Position numbers and translations under genes: made by a program
The notes under the pieces: generated by a model
What the model saw: only the letters and a program-made list of their open reading frames with translations
Databases searched by the model: none
What the model was told of the DNA's origin: nothing
Origin: Sulfitobacter guttiformis
Lineage (GTDB): Bacteria; Pseudomonadota; Alphaproteobacteria; Rhodobacterales; Rhodobacteraceae
Assembly: GCF_003610455.1 (NCBI RefSeq)
Contig: NZ_RAQK01000001.1
Span: forward strand, 1,550,001-1,614,000
Reading direction: 5' to 3'
DNA length: 64,000 nucleotides
Part shown: positions 1-8,641 of the stretch, piece by piece
Numbering within the stretch: the first letter of the stretch is position 1
Layout: each line of letters opens with the position of its first letter

Positions 1-21
1 TACACTATTCAGGATTGTCCG

Positions 22-1086
22 ATGAAAGATATGCATCCCACCGAGACGGCGACATGCCCTGTTCACGCAGCTGCCGACCACCCGCCAGTAGCGCGCCCCA
101 AGATTGGGGTACTTGTCGGCAATCTCGGCACGCCGGACAACTACGACTATTGGTCCATGCGTCGGTATCTGGGGGAGTTTCTGTCTGACCAGCGCGTGAT
201 CGACTATTCACCATGGCTCTGGCAGCCGTTGTTGCAGTTGGTAATCCTGACCAAACGACCCTTCACTTCCGGCGCAGCCTATAAATCAATCTGGAACGAG
301 GAGGCGAACGAGAGCCCTCTGCTGACCATTACAAAAGCACAGACAACCAAGATTGCTGCAGAAATGCAGAAAACCTATGGCGATGATGTCATGGTGGAGT
401 ACTGCATGCGCTATGGGAATCCTTCCACGCAAAGCAAGGTTGAAAAGCTGGTTAAAGCCGGATGCCAAAAGATCCTCTTTTTTCCACTATATCCTCATTA
501 TGCCGGTGCCACCTCAGCCACAGCATGCGACAAATTCTTTGAAGCTTTGACCAAAGAAAAATGGCAGCCCGCCAGCCGGACGGTCCAGCCATATTTTGAC
601 CGCCCCGATTATATCGACGCGCTCGCTAAAAGTATTGAGACAGCTTATGCCAAGCTCGATACACGCCCGGACATACTGGTATGTTCATATCATGGAGTGC
701 CAAAGCGGTATCTGATGGAGGGCGACCCCTATCACTGCCAATGCCAGAAAACGACGCGATTGCTCAAAGAGCGTCTTGGCTGGAACGACACAGAGATAAA
801 GACAACTTTCCAGTCAAAATTTGGCCCCGAAGAATGGCTCCAGCCCTATACGGTTGAGGAAGTTGCCCGTCTCGCCGAACAAGGCAAAAAGAACATCGCC
901 GTATGCGCCCCTGCATTTTCCGCGGATTGCATCGAGACCCTTGAGGAAATCAACGAAGAGATTTTCGAGAGTTTCGAGGAAGCCGGTGGCGAGACGTTCA
1001 CTTATATTCCATGTCTGAACGACGATGACGCACATATCACTGCCCTCTCGAATGTGATTCGCGAGAATTTAGCAGGTTGGATCTAG
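22..1086 (+). CDS. hemH: Ferrochelatase
   Basis: Inserts ferrous iron into protoporphyrin IX, the last step of protoheme synthesis, usually at the inner face of the cytoplasmic membrane. The 354-residue product has the normal bacterial length. Family motifs visible are the N-terminal GVLVGNLGTPD, the SYHGVPKRYL segment near residue 224, whose His is the metal-binding residue, and the APAFSADCIETLEEI segment near residues 297-311 with the conserved acidic residue. The ATG at 22 is chosen because AGGA lies 7 bases upstream; an in-frame ATG at 31 is possible. The promoter may lie outside the window. A bidirectional-looking hairpin at 1364-1393 lies downstream, before the convergent miniprotein gene. 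Confidence 0.96.
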   Translation: MKDMHPTETATCPVHAAADHPPVARPKIGVLVGNLGTPDNYDYWSMRRYLGEFLSDQRVIDYSPWLWQPLLQLVILTKRPFTSGAAYKSIWNEEANESPLLTITKAQTTKIAAEMQKTYGDDVMVEYCMRYGNPSTQSKVEKLVKAGCQKILFFPLYPHYAGATSATACDKFFEALTKEKWQPASRTVQPYFDRPDYIDALAKSIETAYAKLDTRPDILVCSYHGVPKRYLMEGDPYHCQCQKTTRLLKERLGWNDTEIKTTFQSKFGPEEWLQPYTVEEVARLAEQGKKNIAVCAPAFSADCIETLEEINEEIFESFEEAGGETFTYIPCLNDDDAHITALSNVIRENLAGWI

Positions 1087-1363
1087 GCCAGAATGTACCC
1101 CCAGAAGGGCCGAAGAGCGGCTTTAACAATTTGTGTAAGGAAGTAAGTCAGGATGCTGTGGGCTGGGCTTGCGAAAAACCACTCCCGCTTAGAAGTCCCA
1201 CCGAAACTTATTTATGTGCTACTCCAGTTCGATACATTTCGCCTTGGAGCAGCCGGATTGGTTGCGGACTTTGGACGAGCAGGCAGTCGCTTCAATTAGA
1301 CCATAAGTTAAGAAACTGCGCCTGATAAATACAAATAATGTGGTTTGCCAAGCTGGTTTACGT
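1087..1363. other. Intergenic region after hemH
   Basis: No credible coding sequence, tRNA or repeat is visible in this stretch after hemH. Open frames here lack a ribosome binding site and any recognisable family. It may hold the hemH 3-prime untranslated region up to the hairpin at 1364-1393. Confidence 0.4.
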
Positions 1364-1393
1364 AAAAAAGGCGGCGCAATGCACCGCCTTTTT
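1364..1393. terminator. Bidirectional intrinsic terminator
   Basis: A perfect inverted repeat with arms AAAAAGGCGG (1365-1374) and CCGCCTTTTT (1384-1393) around a 9-base loop. The A-tract and T-tract give a U-run in either direction, so it can end transcripts both from hemH (plus) and from the convergent miniprotein gene (minus), whose stop is 23 bases away. Confidence 0.8.
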
Positions 1394-1415
1394 CAATTCA
1401 GTCGAAGACCGAAAT

Positions 1416-1595
1416 TTAGTCAGCCAAAGCTGCTGCAACCAGAACCACCAAAAGCAGTGGAACGAGAATGCCTGCCGAAGAGCTGGAAGCTTCTTCAACG
1501 ATTACTGGCGCTTCGATGATCGGATCTGCAAGCGAACCTGCAAATGCGGAAGAAGCGGCAACGGACATAGCGGCGGCGAGAACGAGTTTTTTCAT
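1416..1595 (-). CDS. Small exported or membrane protein, 59 aa, function unknown
   Basis: A short gene with strong translation signals: GGAGG lies 9 bases before the ATG, with a promoter-like pair at 1675-1703 and a terminator just past the stop. The product starts MKKLVLAAAMSVAASSAFA, a textbook signal peptide with an AFA cleavage site near residue 19. A short acidic and serine-rich linker (IIEAPVIVEEASSSS) follows, then a hydrophobic C-terminal segment (residues about 42-57, GILVPLLLVVLVAAALA) ending in Asp. After cleavage, roughly 40 residues would remain, anchored by that one segment. I do not recognise the family. It converges with hemH, but a link to heme synthesis is only positional. 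Confidence 0.75.
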   Translation of the reverse strand: MKKLVLAAAMSVAASSAFAGSLADPIIEAPVIVEEASSSSAGILVPLLLVVLVAAALAD

Positions 1596-1674
1596 AGTAA
1601 ATAACCTCCAGAAGATGACGCGCCACGATTCTCAGCATGAAACGCGTCTAAGACTTAACCTCGTGTGTTTTTCT

Positions 1675-1703
1675 AAATAGCATCTGTCACACGAAGGGAA
1701 CAA
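1675..1703 (-). promoter_or_regulatory. Candidate sigma-70 promoter of the 59-aa protein gene
   Basis: Reading the minus strand, a TTGTTC hexamer (1698-1703) is separated by exactly 17 bases from CTATTT (1675-1680), about 80 bases before the ATG at 1595. Spacing is ideal and the hexamers are moderate. The leader between this site and the start is 5-prime untranslated RNA. Confidence 0.4.
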
Positions 1704-1741
1704 AGATTCATCAGCCGATTACGAGTAGCGCCTAAATGTCG

Positions 1742-2350
1742 TCAAATTAGCAACACTTGTGTGCCGACTTTTGTCTTACCGTACAGCTCTGCGATGTGCT
1801 CATTGTAAAGACCAACGCAACCGTTGGATGAACGGCGACCAATTTTACGCGTGTCGTGAGTGCCGTGAATGCGGTAGTATGTCCAGCTCAAGTAAAGTGC
1901 GTGAGTGCCCAGCGGGTTATCAGGGCCAGGTCCGATAAATGCAGGCCACTCAGGGTTCCGCTCAAGCATGGAGGGTGTCGGGCGCCAGCTTGGGCCTTCT
2001 ACTTTCTGAATGATTTCTGTCCGGCCACGGCGGGTCAGTTCCTGGGTCAGCGGAACGCTAGAGGGGTACAGCTTGTACTCGCTCTGATCCTCGGACCAGT
2101 AGTGGACTGCACGACTGTCGATATCGACAAGGATCGCACCGTTTTTAGTGTTGTCAAAATAGGGCTGCCAATCAAGCGTACGAAAGCTCGAAATATTGCG
2201 GCGTACCACCTCTGTGACATCGCGCTCTGTTTCTGTGGTTTCCAGACTATTCACATCAGATGTCTGAGCGATTGCGGGCGCGGCCAAAAGTGCGGCAGAT
2301 CCGGCGAGAAACCCGCGGCGTGAATTCAATTTAAATGTTTCGTTGGACAT
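1742..2350 (-). CDS. L,D-transpeptidase (YkuD domain), exported
   Basis: YkuD enzymes form 3-3 peptidoglycan cross-links or attach proteins to the wall in the periplasm, using a catalytic Cys. The 202-residue product begins MSNETFKLNSRRGFLAGSAA with an SRRGFLAG twin-arginine motif and a signal peptide ending near AIA-Q. The catalytic block is at the C-terminus: HGT at about 162-164 and SSNGCVGL with the nucleophile Cys near 178. The arginine that usually follows the GC(I/V) motif is Gly here. The ATG at 2350 is preferred over the longer GTG frame from 2404, because GGAGG lies 6 bases before it and the Tat motif then starts properly. It is divergent from the CAP lipoprotein gene. Confidence 0.85.
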   Translation of the reverse strand: MSNETFKLNSRRGFLAGSAALLAAPAIAQTSDVNSLETTETERDVTEVVRRNISSFRTLDWQPYFDNTKNGAILVDIDSRAVHYWSEDQSEYKLYPSSVPLTQELTRRGRTEIIQKVEGPSWRPTPSMLERNPEWPAFIGPGPDNPLGTHALYLSWTYYRIHGTHDTRKIGRRSSNGCVGLYNEHIAELYGKTKVGTQVLLI

Positions 2351-2513
2351 GTTCTGCCTCCGGCTGAAATCCATTATCGATCTTCTATATTGCCTCAAAG
2401 ACACGTTTTCAAATCAATCCGGTGTGACATCGGCGGATCACAGCTAAGTGCATTTGTACTGTTGCAACACAGCATGTAATGGGAACTATCATATTTGGGC
2501 TTGGAGTAGCGTA

Positions 2514-3023
2514 ATGATCCGTCTTTTCACTGTATTGCTGGTAACTGTCATGGCGTTGACTGCCTGCCAGCCAGCCGCGCCCACAATTGGCGCTGACGGG
2601 CGTCCCGTGCCAAAAGCCTATAAAATCGGCCAGCGTGAAGCGGACGAACTTCCATTCCGCATGCTTGATTCGGTCAATTCGCTTCGCTCTGCCTCGGGCC
2701 TTTCTCCCGTGCAGCTTGATGCACAGCTGACTGCAGCCGCCGCGACCCATTCACGTGACATGCAGGTTCAAAATCGCCCGTGGCACTTCGGCTCCGACGG
2801 TTCATCACCCGTAGACCGTGTGCGCCGTGTCGGCTTTACCGGCACTCTCATCGGTGAAGTAATCTCGGAAACCTACGAGACTGAGCTTGAGACATTGGGT
2901 GCGTGGATGGCACAGCCAGATACACGCCGTATCATCATGGCACCCGAGGCTCGGACGATGGGATTTTCGTGGTTTCAGGAAAATAATGGGAAAATTTGGT
3001 GGACGCTGGTGATCGGCGGCTGA
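2514..3023 (+). CDS. CAP (SCP/PR-1-like) domain lipoprotein
   Basis: A 169-residue protein of the CAP superfamily, secreted or envelope proteins whose bacterial role is mostly unknown. The first 18 residues (MIRLFTVLLVTVMALTAC) form a lipoprotein signal with lipobox LTAC and Cys18 as the lipidated residue. The CAP core follows: an N-R-SLR-type helix (SVNSLRSASGLSPVQLD), a THSRDM helix, WHFGSDGSSPVDRVRRVGF, and a C-terminal MGFSW with a WW strand. The ATG at 2514 has GGAG 7 bases upstream; the frame opens earlier, but that extension would hide the lipobox. It sits between two YkuD genes, which suggests a cell-wall role. Confidence 0.82.
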   Translation: MIRLFTVLLVTVMALTACQPAAPTIGADGRPVPKAYKIGQREADELPFRMLDSVNSLRSASGLSPVQLDAQLTAAAATHSRDMQVQNRPWHFGSDGSSPVDRVRRVGFTGTLIGEVISETYETELETLGAWMAQPDTRRIIMAPEARTMGFSWFQENNGKIWWTLVIGG

Positions 3024-3057
3024 CCTTTAAAGGTCAGCGCCAAAAGCACTTCTAGCA

Positions 3058-3558
3058 TCAAGGATTAATCGCGATCGGCGTGCCGTCCTTGATCATGGCG
3101 TAAATATTCTCCATCTCGTCATTGCTCACAGCAATGCAGCCCCACGTCCAATCACCGGAATCCTTGCGCATTGGATGGCGCTGGCCATGGATAAATATCT
3201 CACCACCAGGTGACTTTCCCAGTTCTGTGGCGACACGAATATCCTCTGCATTCGGGTATGAGATCCCGAGAGACAGATGAAAGCGGCTGTTCGGATTGCG
3301 GCGGTCGATACGGTAAACACCTTCAGGGGTTTTTCCATCGCCCTCCATGACCTTATGCCCTTCGGGCGCGAAACCCAAAAACACATCATATTCTTTCATC
3401 ACACGCGAATCACTCAAGAGGAACATTTTACGCTCCGCCTTATTCACGACAACGCCCGTGACTTCAGGGCCTCTGTACCGTTTGAATTTACTGGGTGCGC
3501 CACACGCACCAAGGGTCGCGACCGCTGCGCCACCAAGGATAAGATGTCTGCGTTTCAT
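3058..3558 (-). CDS. L,D-transpeptidase family (YafK-like) lipoprotein
   Basis: A 166-residue YkuD-fold protein. The N-terminus MKRRHLILGGAAVATLGAC is a lipoprotein signal with lipobox LGAC and Cys19. The catalytic region reads IFIHGQRH and WTWGCIAVSN, with the nucleophile Cys near residue 141. The upstream blocks (FAPEGHKVMEGDGKTPEG, YRIDRRNPNSRFHLSLGISYPN) are typical of the YafK-like branch, whose E. coli member releases Braun lipoprotein from peptidoglycan rather than cross-linking it. Whether this protein is a transpeptidase or such an amidase cannot be told from sequence. It converges with the CAP lipoprotein, 34 bases between stops. Confidence 0.85.
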   Translation of the reverse strand: MKRRHLILGGAAVATLGACGAPSKFKRYRGPEVTGVVVNKAERKMFLLSDSRVMKEYDVFLGFAPEGHKVMEGDGKTPEGVYRIDRRNPNSRFHLSLGISYPNAEDIRVATELGKSPGGEIFIHGQRHPMRKDSGDWTWGCIAVSNDEMENIYAMIKDGTPIAINP

Positions 3559-3642
3559 ATCACTACTGCCTGTATCCGTTGATCGGATTGTTATTCCCTA
3601 CACTATACCAAATGTCTGTCAGTACACAAAGGTGTCAATTCG

Positions 3643-3674
3643 AAAAACCGGCAAGACCGGCGGAATTTGCCGCC
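3643..3674 (-). terminator. Intrinsic terminator of the RNA methyltransferase gene
   Basis: On the minus strand, a hairpin GGCGG-CAAATT-CCGCC (3659-3674) follows the methyltransferase stop by one base. A second short CCGG-type hairpin (3648-3660) and a run of five T (3643-3647) come after it. Confidence 0.5.
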
Positions 3675-3675
3675 T

Positions 3676-4893
3676 TCAGGTGCGGCTCAGTTGCGCTGCG
3701 AGCTCGACATGCGATGACCAGCGGAACTGGTCCACCGGCTGTACCCAGTCCAGTGTGAAGCCCCCTGCAATCATCTGCGCCACATCGCGGGCAAATGTAA
3801 CCGGATTGCATGAGACATAGGCGACACGCTTTATGTTACTGTTGACAAGCTCTGCAGTCTGGGCCTCAGCACCATTGCGAGGCGGATCCATCACTACGGC
3901 ATCGAATTTCTTGAACTCATCCGGCAAAAGCGGGCGCCTGTACAGGTCACGCGTCACATGCGTCACAGTCTTCAGGCCAACAGCCATGCGCCAGCCTTTA
4001 TCCATCGCAGCCATCATCAGGGCATCGCCCTCAACCGCCCAAACTTCGGCATTTTTGGCCAGCGGCAATGTGAAAGTACCGCAACCCGCGAACAGATCGA
4101 TCACCCGCTTGGCGCTGCCGACGGCCTCCTGAACAGCTGCCAGTAATTGGGCCTCGCCATGGGCCGTAGCCTGCATAAATGCACCCGGTGGCGGGCAGAC
4201 ATCAGCCACGCCAAAACGTTGAACCGGCGGAGCACGCTGCGCAATGACTTCATCTTCCCACGTCAGGCGCGCAAAGCCCCTGCTGTCGCACAATCCCGCC
4301 AGCGCAATCCGCAGCGGTCCGTCCAACGGCTTGCCGCCACTTGCCTGAACGTCAAGGCCTCGGGCAGAGGTGGTTACGGTGACGGCGAGAGTAGCTTTGC
4401 GGCTCCCCCCTATCTCGGCAAGCGATTCTGCAATGTCGCGCGCCGCCAGCAATTCCGGCTCAACCAGTTGGCAGCCCGGGATCTCGATTACAGTTCCCGA
4501 AGCGCGCCCGTAAAAGCCGGACATCGTCCCCTTTTTAGTTCGACGCGCGGCAAATGTGGCACGGCGGCGCGAATTGGCAGGCGAAGTCAGAATTGGCCTG
4601 ATGTCTGTCTGAATACCCTGCGCAGCCAATGCCTGCGCGATGATGTCAGTTTTAAAGTCAGCGACCAGAAAATCGGAGGCATGTTGCAGCTGGCAACCGC
4701 CACATGCTTTGAAGTGGCGGCAGGGCGGTGCGACGCGATCCTCGGACGGAGTGATAATTTTCACGTCGTTCAGCGTCGTCCCCTCAAGTGTTCCTGTAAC
4801 GACCTCTCCCGGAAGGGTCATCGGCGCGAACACCGGCCCTTCGGCAATGCCGTCACCGTAAATACCAAGTCGTTTTATGCTATATTCTGTCAT
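3676..4893 (-). CDS. RumA/TrmA-type RNA (uracil-C5)-methyltransferase
   Basis: SAM-dependent methylation of a uridine C5 in RNA, most likely 23S rRNA. The 405-residue product has an N-terminal TRAM-like region and the iron-sulfur cysteines in CRHFKACGGCQ (about residues 58-68), with a further Cys in IPGCQLVE. The SAM motif DLFAGCGTFTLPLAK comes next, then DAVVMDPPRNG, and the catalytic VSCNP motif near residue 360. The cysteine set fits the RumA branch (RlmD, U1939) better than TrmA, but the exact target position cannot be read from sequence. The ATG at 4893 gives the usual N-terminus. It is downstream of the two ABC exporter genes with a 39-base gap. Confidence 0.88.
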   Translation of the reverse strand: MTEYSIKRLGIYGDGIAEGPVFAPMTLPGEVVTGTLEGTTLNDVKIITPSEDRVAPPCRHFKACGGCQLQHASDFLVADFKTDIIAQALAAQGIQTDIRPILTSPANSRRRATFAARRTKKGTMSGFYGRASGTVIEIPGCQLVEPELLAARDIAESLAEIGGSRKATLAVTVTTSARGLDVQASGGKPLDGPLRIALAGLCDSRGFARLTWEDEVIAQRAPPVQRFGVADVCPPPGAFMQATAHGEAQLLAAVQEAVGSAKRVIDLFAGCGTFTLPLAKNAEVWAVEGDALMMAAMDKGWRMAVGLKTVTHVTRDLYRRPLLPDEFKKFDAVVMDPPRNGAEAQTAELVNSNIKRVAYVSCNPVTFARDVAQMIAGGFTLDWVQPVDQFRWSSHVELAAQLSRT

Positions 4894-4932
4894 ATGCCTG
4901 CCATAGCCGTGCCAGCCCGCCCCCGCCAGCCC

Positions 4933-6765
4933 CTATTGCGCTGCCTCAAGATCAAGAAAACCGCCCGACTGCCTTTCCCAATAGCCCGCATAAAGTCCGC
5001 CCATTGCCAGCAACGCATCGTGACTGCCTGACTCGGCTATGCGGCCTTGATCGAGAACCACAATGCGGTCCATCTCACGCAGGGTCGACAGGCGGTGGGC
5101 AATCGCCATGACTGTTTTGCCCTCCATCACACGCTCCAGCGCGGACTGGATCGATGCTTCAACCTCGCTGTCCAGCGCGCTTGTCGCCTCGTCCAGCACC
5201 AAAATGGGGGCATCTTTGAGAATTGCGCGTGCCAGCGCAATGCGTTGGCGTTGGCCCCCCGACAGCTTCACGCCGCGCTCGCCCAGATGCGCATCATAGC
5301 CGGTGCGACCTTTGTGATCTTCCAGATCCAGGATAAAATCATGTGCCTCGGCTTTTTTCGCCGCTTCGATCAACTCAGCATCGGTCGCATCAGGACGGCC
5401 ATACATGATATTGGCCCGCGCAGAACGATTGAACATCGCCGTTTCCTGCGTGACCATGGCGATAGATCGCCGCAGGCTTTCTTGTGTAACGTGGCGAATG
5501 TCCTGCCCATCGATCAAAATTCGCCCCTGCTCTGCCTCGTAGAGCCTCAGCATCAACGCCACCAGCGTGGATTTGCCAGCGCCCGACGCGCCCACAACTC
5601 CCAATTTTTCACCTGCGCCGATTGTCAGGTTAATTTCTCCAATACCGCCTTTGTCCCTTCCATAAGCGAACTTGAGACCTTCGATTCGCATTTCGCCATG
5701 GCGCGCATCGAGCGCTTTTGCCTCCGGCGCATCCTCCAGCCGTGTGCGCGGCGTCAGCGTACGCATGCCGTCCTCGATTTCGCCTATATTCGAATAAATA
5801 GCCATCAAGGTGAAGCTCACCCATCCTGTCATCTGTGCAATCCGAATCGAGATTGCACCCGCAGCCGCGATATCACCCGCGCTTGCCGTACCCCGTTGCC
5901 ATAGCAAAACCGTTGCCCCTATCAACAATACCGGAAGAATACCCGCCAAGCTCATGAGAGCAAATCGAAAGCCTGCGGAGATGTACCCGAACTCGAGAGA
6001 GCGCTGGCGAAAGCTTTGCATTGCATCCAACGCTGCGCGGTCTTCATGGTCATCGTGGGCAAATAATTTAACGGTTTTAATGTTTGTGATTGTATCAACC
6101 ACCTGCCCCGACACCATAGAGCGCGCGCCGGCCCGTGCCGCAGATTTGGACCGTATTCGGGGCATAAACCAGTTGATCAGTGCAAAATAGAACACCAACC
6201 AAACAGCCAGACCGACAGCTACCCACCCGTTTATCGCCGTCAAAAGGAAAACCGATCCGACAAGCGAGGCAAGCGCGAAAGCCACCACATTGATCATTTC
6301 GGAAGCGACATCTGTTACCGCACGAGCCGCCTGCATCTGCTTTTGCGCGATGCGGCCCGCAAAATCGTCATCAAAAAACGTAACGTTCTGACCCAAGGAC
6401 CAGCGATGTAACCGCGACAGGACCAGTGGGTTCACATTGGGTTGGACAATGATCGCGTTTGTCGCAGCGGAAAGCCCGAACAGGATAGGCCGCGCAACAA
6501 GGAAAAAGCCGACGGAAGCAAGAATGATCGCGGTATTGCTACCATCAAAGAACGCGTCAGGCCCGCTACTCACAGTCGCGTCGATCACCCACCCCAAGAC
6601 CAACGCCGTGCCCGCTTCGAGCGCGCCGGCAAGTGCAGAAAAAGCTGCTGCCAACCAAAGCGCAGGCCATGCTCCTGAGAGGCACCACTTCATGAACGCG
6701 CCCAGTACTTGCGGCGGTGGCCCCCCTGCCGGGCGAAACGGGTTTATCCAATTACCTATATTCAC
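4933..6765 (-). CDS. ABC exporter, fused permease and ATPase (second of pair)
   Basis: A 610-residue half-transporter: an N-terminal six-helix ABC exporter membrane domain (about residues 30-330) and a C-terminal ATPase. The ATPase has Walker A GASGAGKST near 390, the signature LSGGQRQRIALARA near 501, Walker B ILVLDEATS with the catalytic Glu, and the switch AIAHRLST. Its GTG start overlaps the stop of the upstream exporter gene by 4 bases (GTGA), so the two are translationally coupled and probably heterodimerise. Both ATPase sites look complete, unlike heterodimers with one degenerate site. The substrate (lipid, drug or other) is unknown. Confidence 0.92.
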   Translation of the reverse strand: MNIGNWINPFRPAGGPPPQVLGAFMKWCLSGAWPALWLAAAFSALAGALEAGTALVLGWVIDATVSSGPDAFFDGSNTAIILASVGFFLVARPILFGLSAATNAIIVQPNVNPLVLSRLHRWSLGQNVTFFDDDFAGRIAQKQMQAARAVTDVASEMINVVAFALASLVGSVFLLTAINGWVAVGLAVWLVFYFALINWFMPRIRSKSAARAGARSMVSGQVVDTITNIKTVKLFAHDDHEDRAALDAMQSFRQRSLEFGYISAGFRFALMSLAGILPVLLIGATVLLWQRGTASAGDIAAAGAISIRIAQMTGWVSFTLMAIYSNIGEIEDGMRTLTPRTRLEDAPEAKALDARHGEMRIEGLKFAYGRDKGGIGEINLTIGAGEKLGVVGASGAGKSTLVALMLRLYEAEQGRILIDGQDIRHVTQESLRRSIAMVTQETAMFNRSARANIMYGRPDATDAELIEAAKKAEAHDFILDLEDHKGRTGYDAHLGERGVKLSGGQRQRIALARAILKDAPILVLDEATSALDSEVEASIQSALERVMEGKTVMAIAHRLSTLREMDRIVVLDQGRIAESGSHDALLAMGGLYAGYWERQSGGFLDLEAAQ

Positions 6766-8603
6766 GCGTCATTATCTTCCGTCTTCAAAAACCCGCCGGA
6801 TTGACGCGCCCAGAACTGTGCATATAGCCCGCCCGCTGCCAAAAGCGCGTCATGGTCCCCGTCTTCGACAACCTGCCCTTCATCCAACACCAGAATCCGA
6901 TCCATTTGCGCAATCGTAGATAGGCGATGCGCGATAGCGATGACAGTCTTTCCCTCCATCATTCCGTATAGTGTCTCTTGGATTGCGGCCTCTACCTCAC
7001 TGTCGAGCGCGCTCGTCGCCTCGTCGAGTAGCAGGATAGGCGCATCCTTGAGGATCACCCGCGCAAGCGTCACCCGTTGGCGTTGCCCCCCGGACAGTTT
7101 CACACCGCGCTCGCCCACCCGCGAGGCATAACCCGTGCGCCCTTCGGGATCTCGCAGCTCACCGATGAATTCATGAGCCTCGGCTCGCCGTGCTGCGTCG
7201 ATCGCTTCCTCTTCGGACGCTTCGGGACGCCCGTAACGAATATTGTCGATAACTGAACGATGAAGAAGTGCGCTGTCTTGCTGAACCATCCCGATCTGCC
7301 GCCGCAGGCTGTCCTGCGTGACGTGGGTAATATCCTGTCCATCAATTTCGATCCGGCCGAACTCTGCATCATAAAACCTCAAAAGCAGCTTGAGCAGGGT
7401 GGATTTTCCCGCACCAGATCGTCCGATAAGACCGACCTTTTGTCCCGGTTCTATCACCAGATCAATGCCGTTCAGTCCACCCGAAGTGCGCCCATAATGA
7501 TGGCTCAACGCCGTCATTTCGATCCTCCCCCTCGTGAGAGCCAGCGGCTTTGCACCCACCATATCAACAAGGGTGATCGGCTGTGCGATTGTCTCCATGC
7601 CCTCAGCGACCACACCAAGTTGACGAAAGAACGCCGAAAGCGCCCACATAATCCACGCGGTCATGGAATTGAGGCGCAGGGTGAGGGTGGCAGCAGCAGC
7701 AACGGTACCAACGCTCGCCTGACCATTCACCCACAGCGCAAGCGCCCATCCGACCACGCCCACGATCAGCAATCCGTTCAACAAAACCAGCGAAAAATCC
7801 ATCGTAGTGAATATTCGCTGCTCGGCCTGGAAAGTGATGCGTGCGTCCTCAATCGCTTCTTTGGCGTACATCTCCTCGCGATCGTGATGCGCAAACATCT
7901 TGACCGAGTGGATGTTTGTATAGGCATCGACAACACGACCCGTGACAGCAGAGCGGGCATCCGATGCCGCCTTGGACGCAGGGCCGATCCGCCTGATCGC
8001 CCAGCGCGATAACACCAAATAGAGGCCGAACCATATAATCAGCGGAACCAGCAAACGTGGATCGGCAGAAGTGAGCAGAATTGCTGCGCCAATCAAATAG
8101 GCCAAGGAAAATGAGATTGCATCAAACGCCTGAAATACAACTTCACCCGCTGCAGGCGGTGTTTGCATGATACGGTTGGCGATACGGCCCGCAAAATCAT
8201 TCTCAAACCACCCCACGGACTGCCGCAGAACCTGACGGTGCGCGCGCCAGCGGATCAAAGTGCCAAAATTTGGCAAAATTGCATTATTTATTAACGCGAC
8301 ATCAATTGCCTGAAGCACAGGGCGCAGAAAAACAATCAGCAACGCCACGACGATCAGTTCCGTGCCGTGTTGCGCCCACATCTGTTCCGGTCCCTCCTCA
8401 AGGACATCGACGATCCGGCCCATGTAATAGATCAGCCCCACTTCGATCGCGGCGACAACAATGGACATGAACGCGGTCAACGCAAAAACTTTTTTGAAGG
8501 GTTGGCTGTACCCCATAAAAAAAGACCACAAATCGCGTGGCGGGCAGTCATCCTCGGGATAATCACAATAGGGGTCCACGAGGGTTTCAAAGAAACGGAA
8601 CAT
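6762..8603 (-). CDS. ABC exporter, fused permease and ATPase (first of pair)
   Basis: A 613-residue half-transporter. After a cytosolic N-terminal stretch with an acidic DYPEDDCPP segment, the six-helix membrane domain spans about residues 35-330. The ATPase shows GRSGAGKST near 397, LSGGQRQRVTLARV near 501, LLLDEATS and AIAHRLST. It is closely similar in plan to the downstream partner at 4933-6765, including shared phrases such as SALDSEVEA, so the pair looks like an old duplication. It is the first gene of the operon; the 38-base gap to cca upstream leaves open whether transcription starts here or reads through. Confidence 0.92.
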   Translation of the reverse strand: MFRFFETLVDPYCDYPEDDCPPRDLWSFFMGYSQPFKKVFALTAFMSIVVAAIEVGLIYYMGRIVDVLEEGPEQMWAQHGTELIVVALLIVFLRPVLQAIDVALINNAILPNFGTLIRWRAHRQVLRQSVGWFENDFAGRIANRIMQTPPAAGEVVFQAFDAISFSLAYLIGAAILLTSADPRLLVPLIIWFGLYLVLSRWAIRRIGPASKAASDARSAVTGRVVDAYTNIHSVKMFAHHDREEMYAKEAIEDARITFQAEQRIFTTMDFSLVLLNGLLIVGVVGWALALWVNGQASVGTVAAAATLTLRLNSMTAWIMWALSAFFRQLGVVAEGMETIAQPITLVDMVGAKPLALTRGRIEMTALSHHYGRTSGGLNGIDLVIEPGQKVGLIGRSGAGKSTLLKLLLRFYDAEFGRIEIDGQDITHVTQDSLRRQIGMVQQDSALLHRSVIDNIRYGRPEASEEEAIDAARRAEAHEFIGELRDPEGRTGYASRVGERGVKLSGGQRQRVTLARVILKDAPILLLDEATSALDSEVEAAIQETLYGMMEGKTVIAIAHRLSTIAQMDRILVLDEGQVVEDGDHDALLAAGGLYAQFWARQSGGFLKTEDNDA

Positions 8604-8641
8604 TTATTCGGCCTTTAATATCTTATCAAACCTGCACCTTG

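Noticed and set aside
1087..1325. Plus-strand frame after hemH as a possible gene
   Set aside because: No ribosome binding site, no signal or domain, and amino acid composition typical of a random frame.
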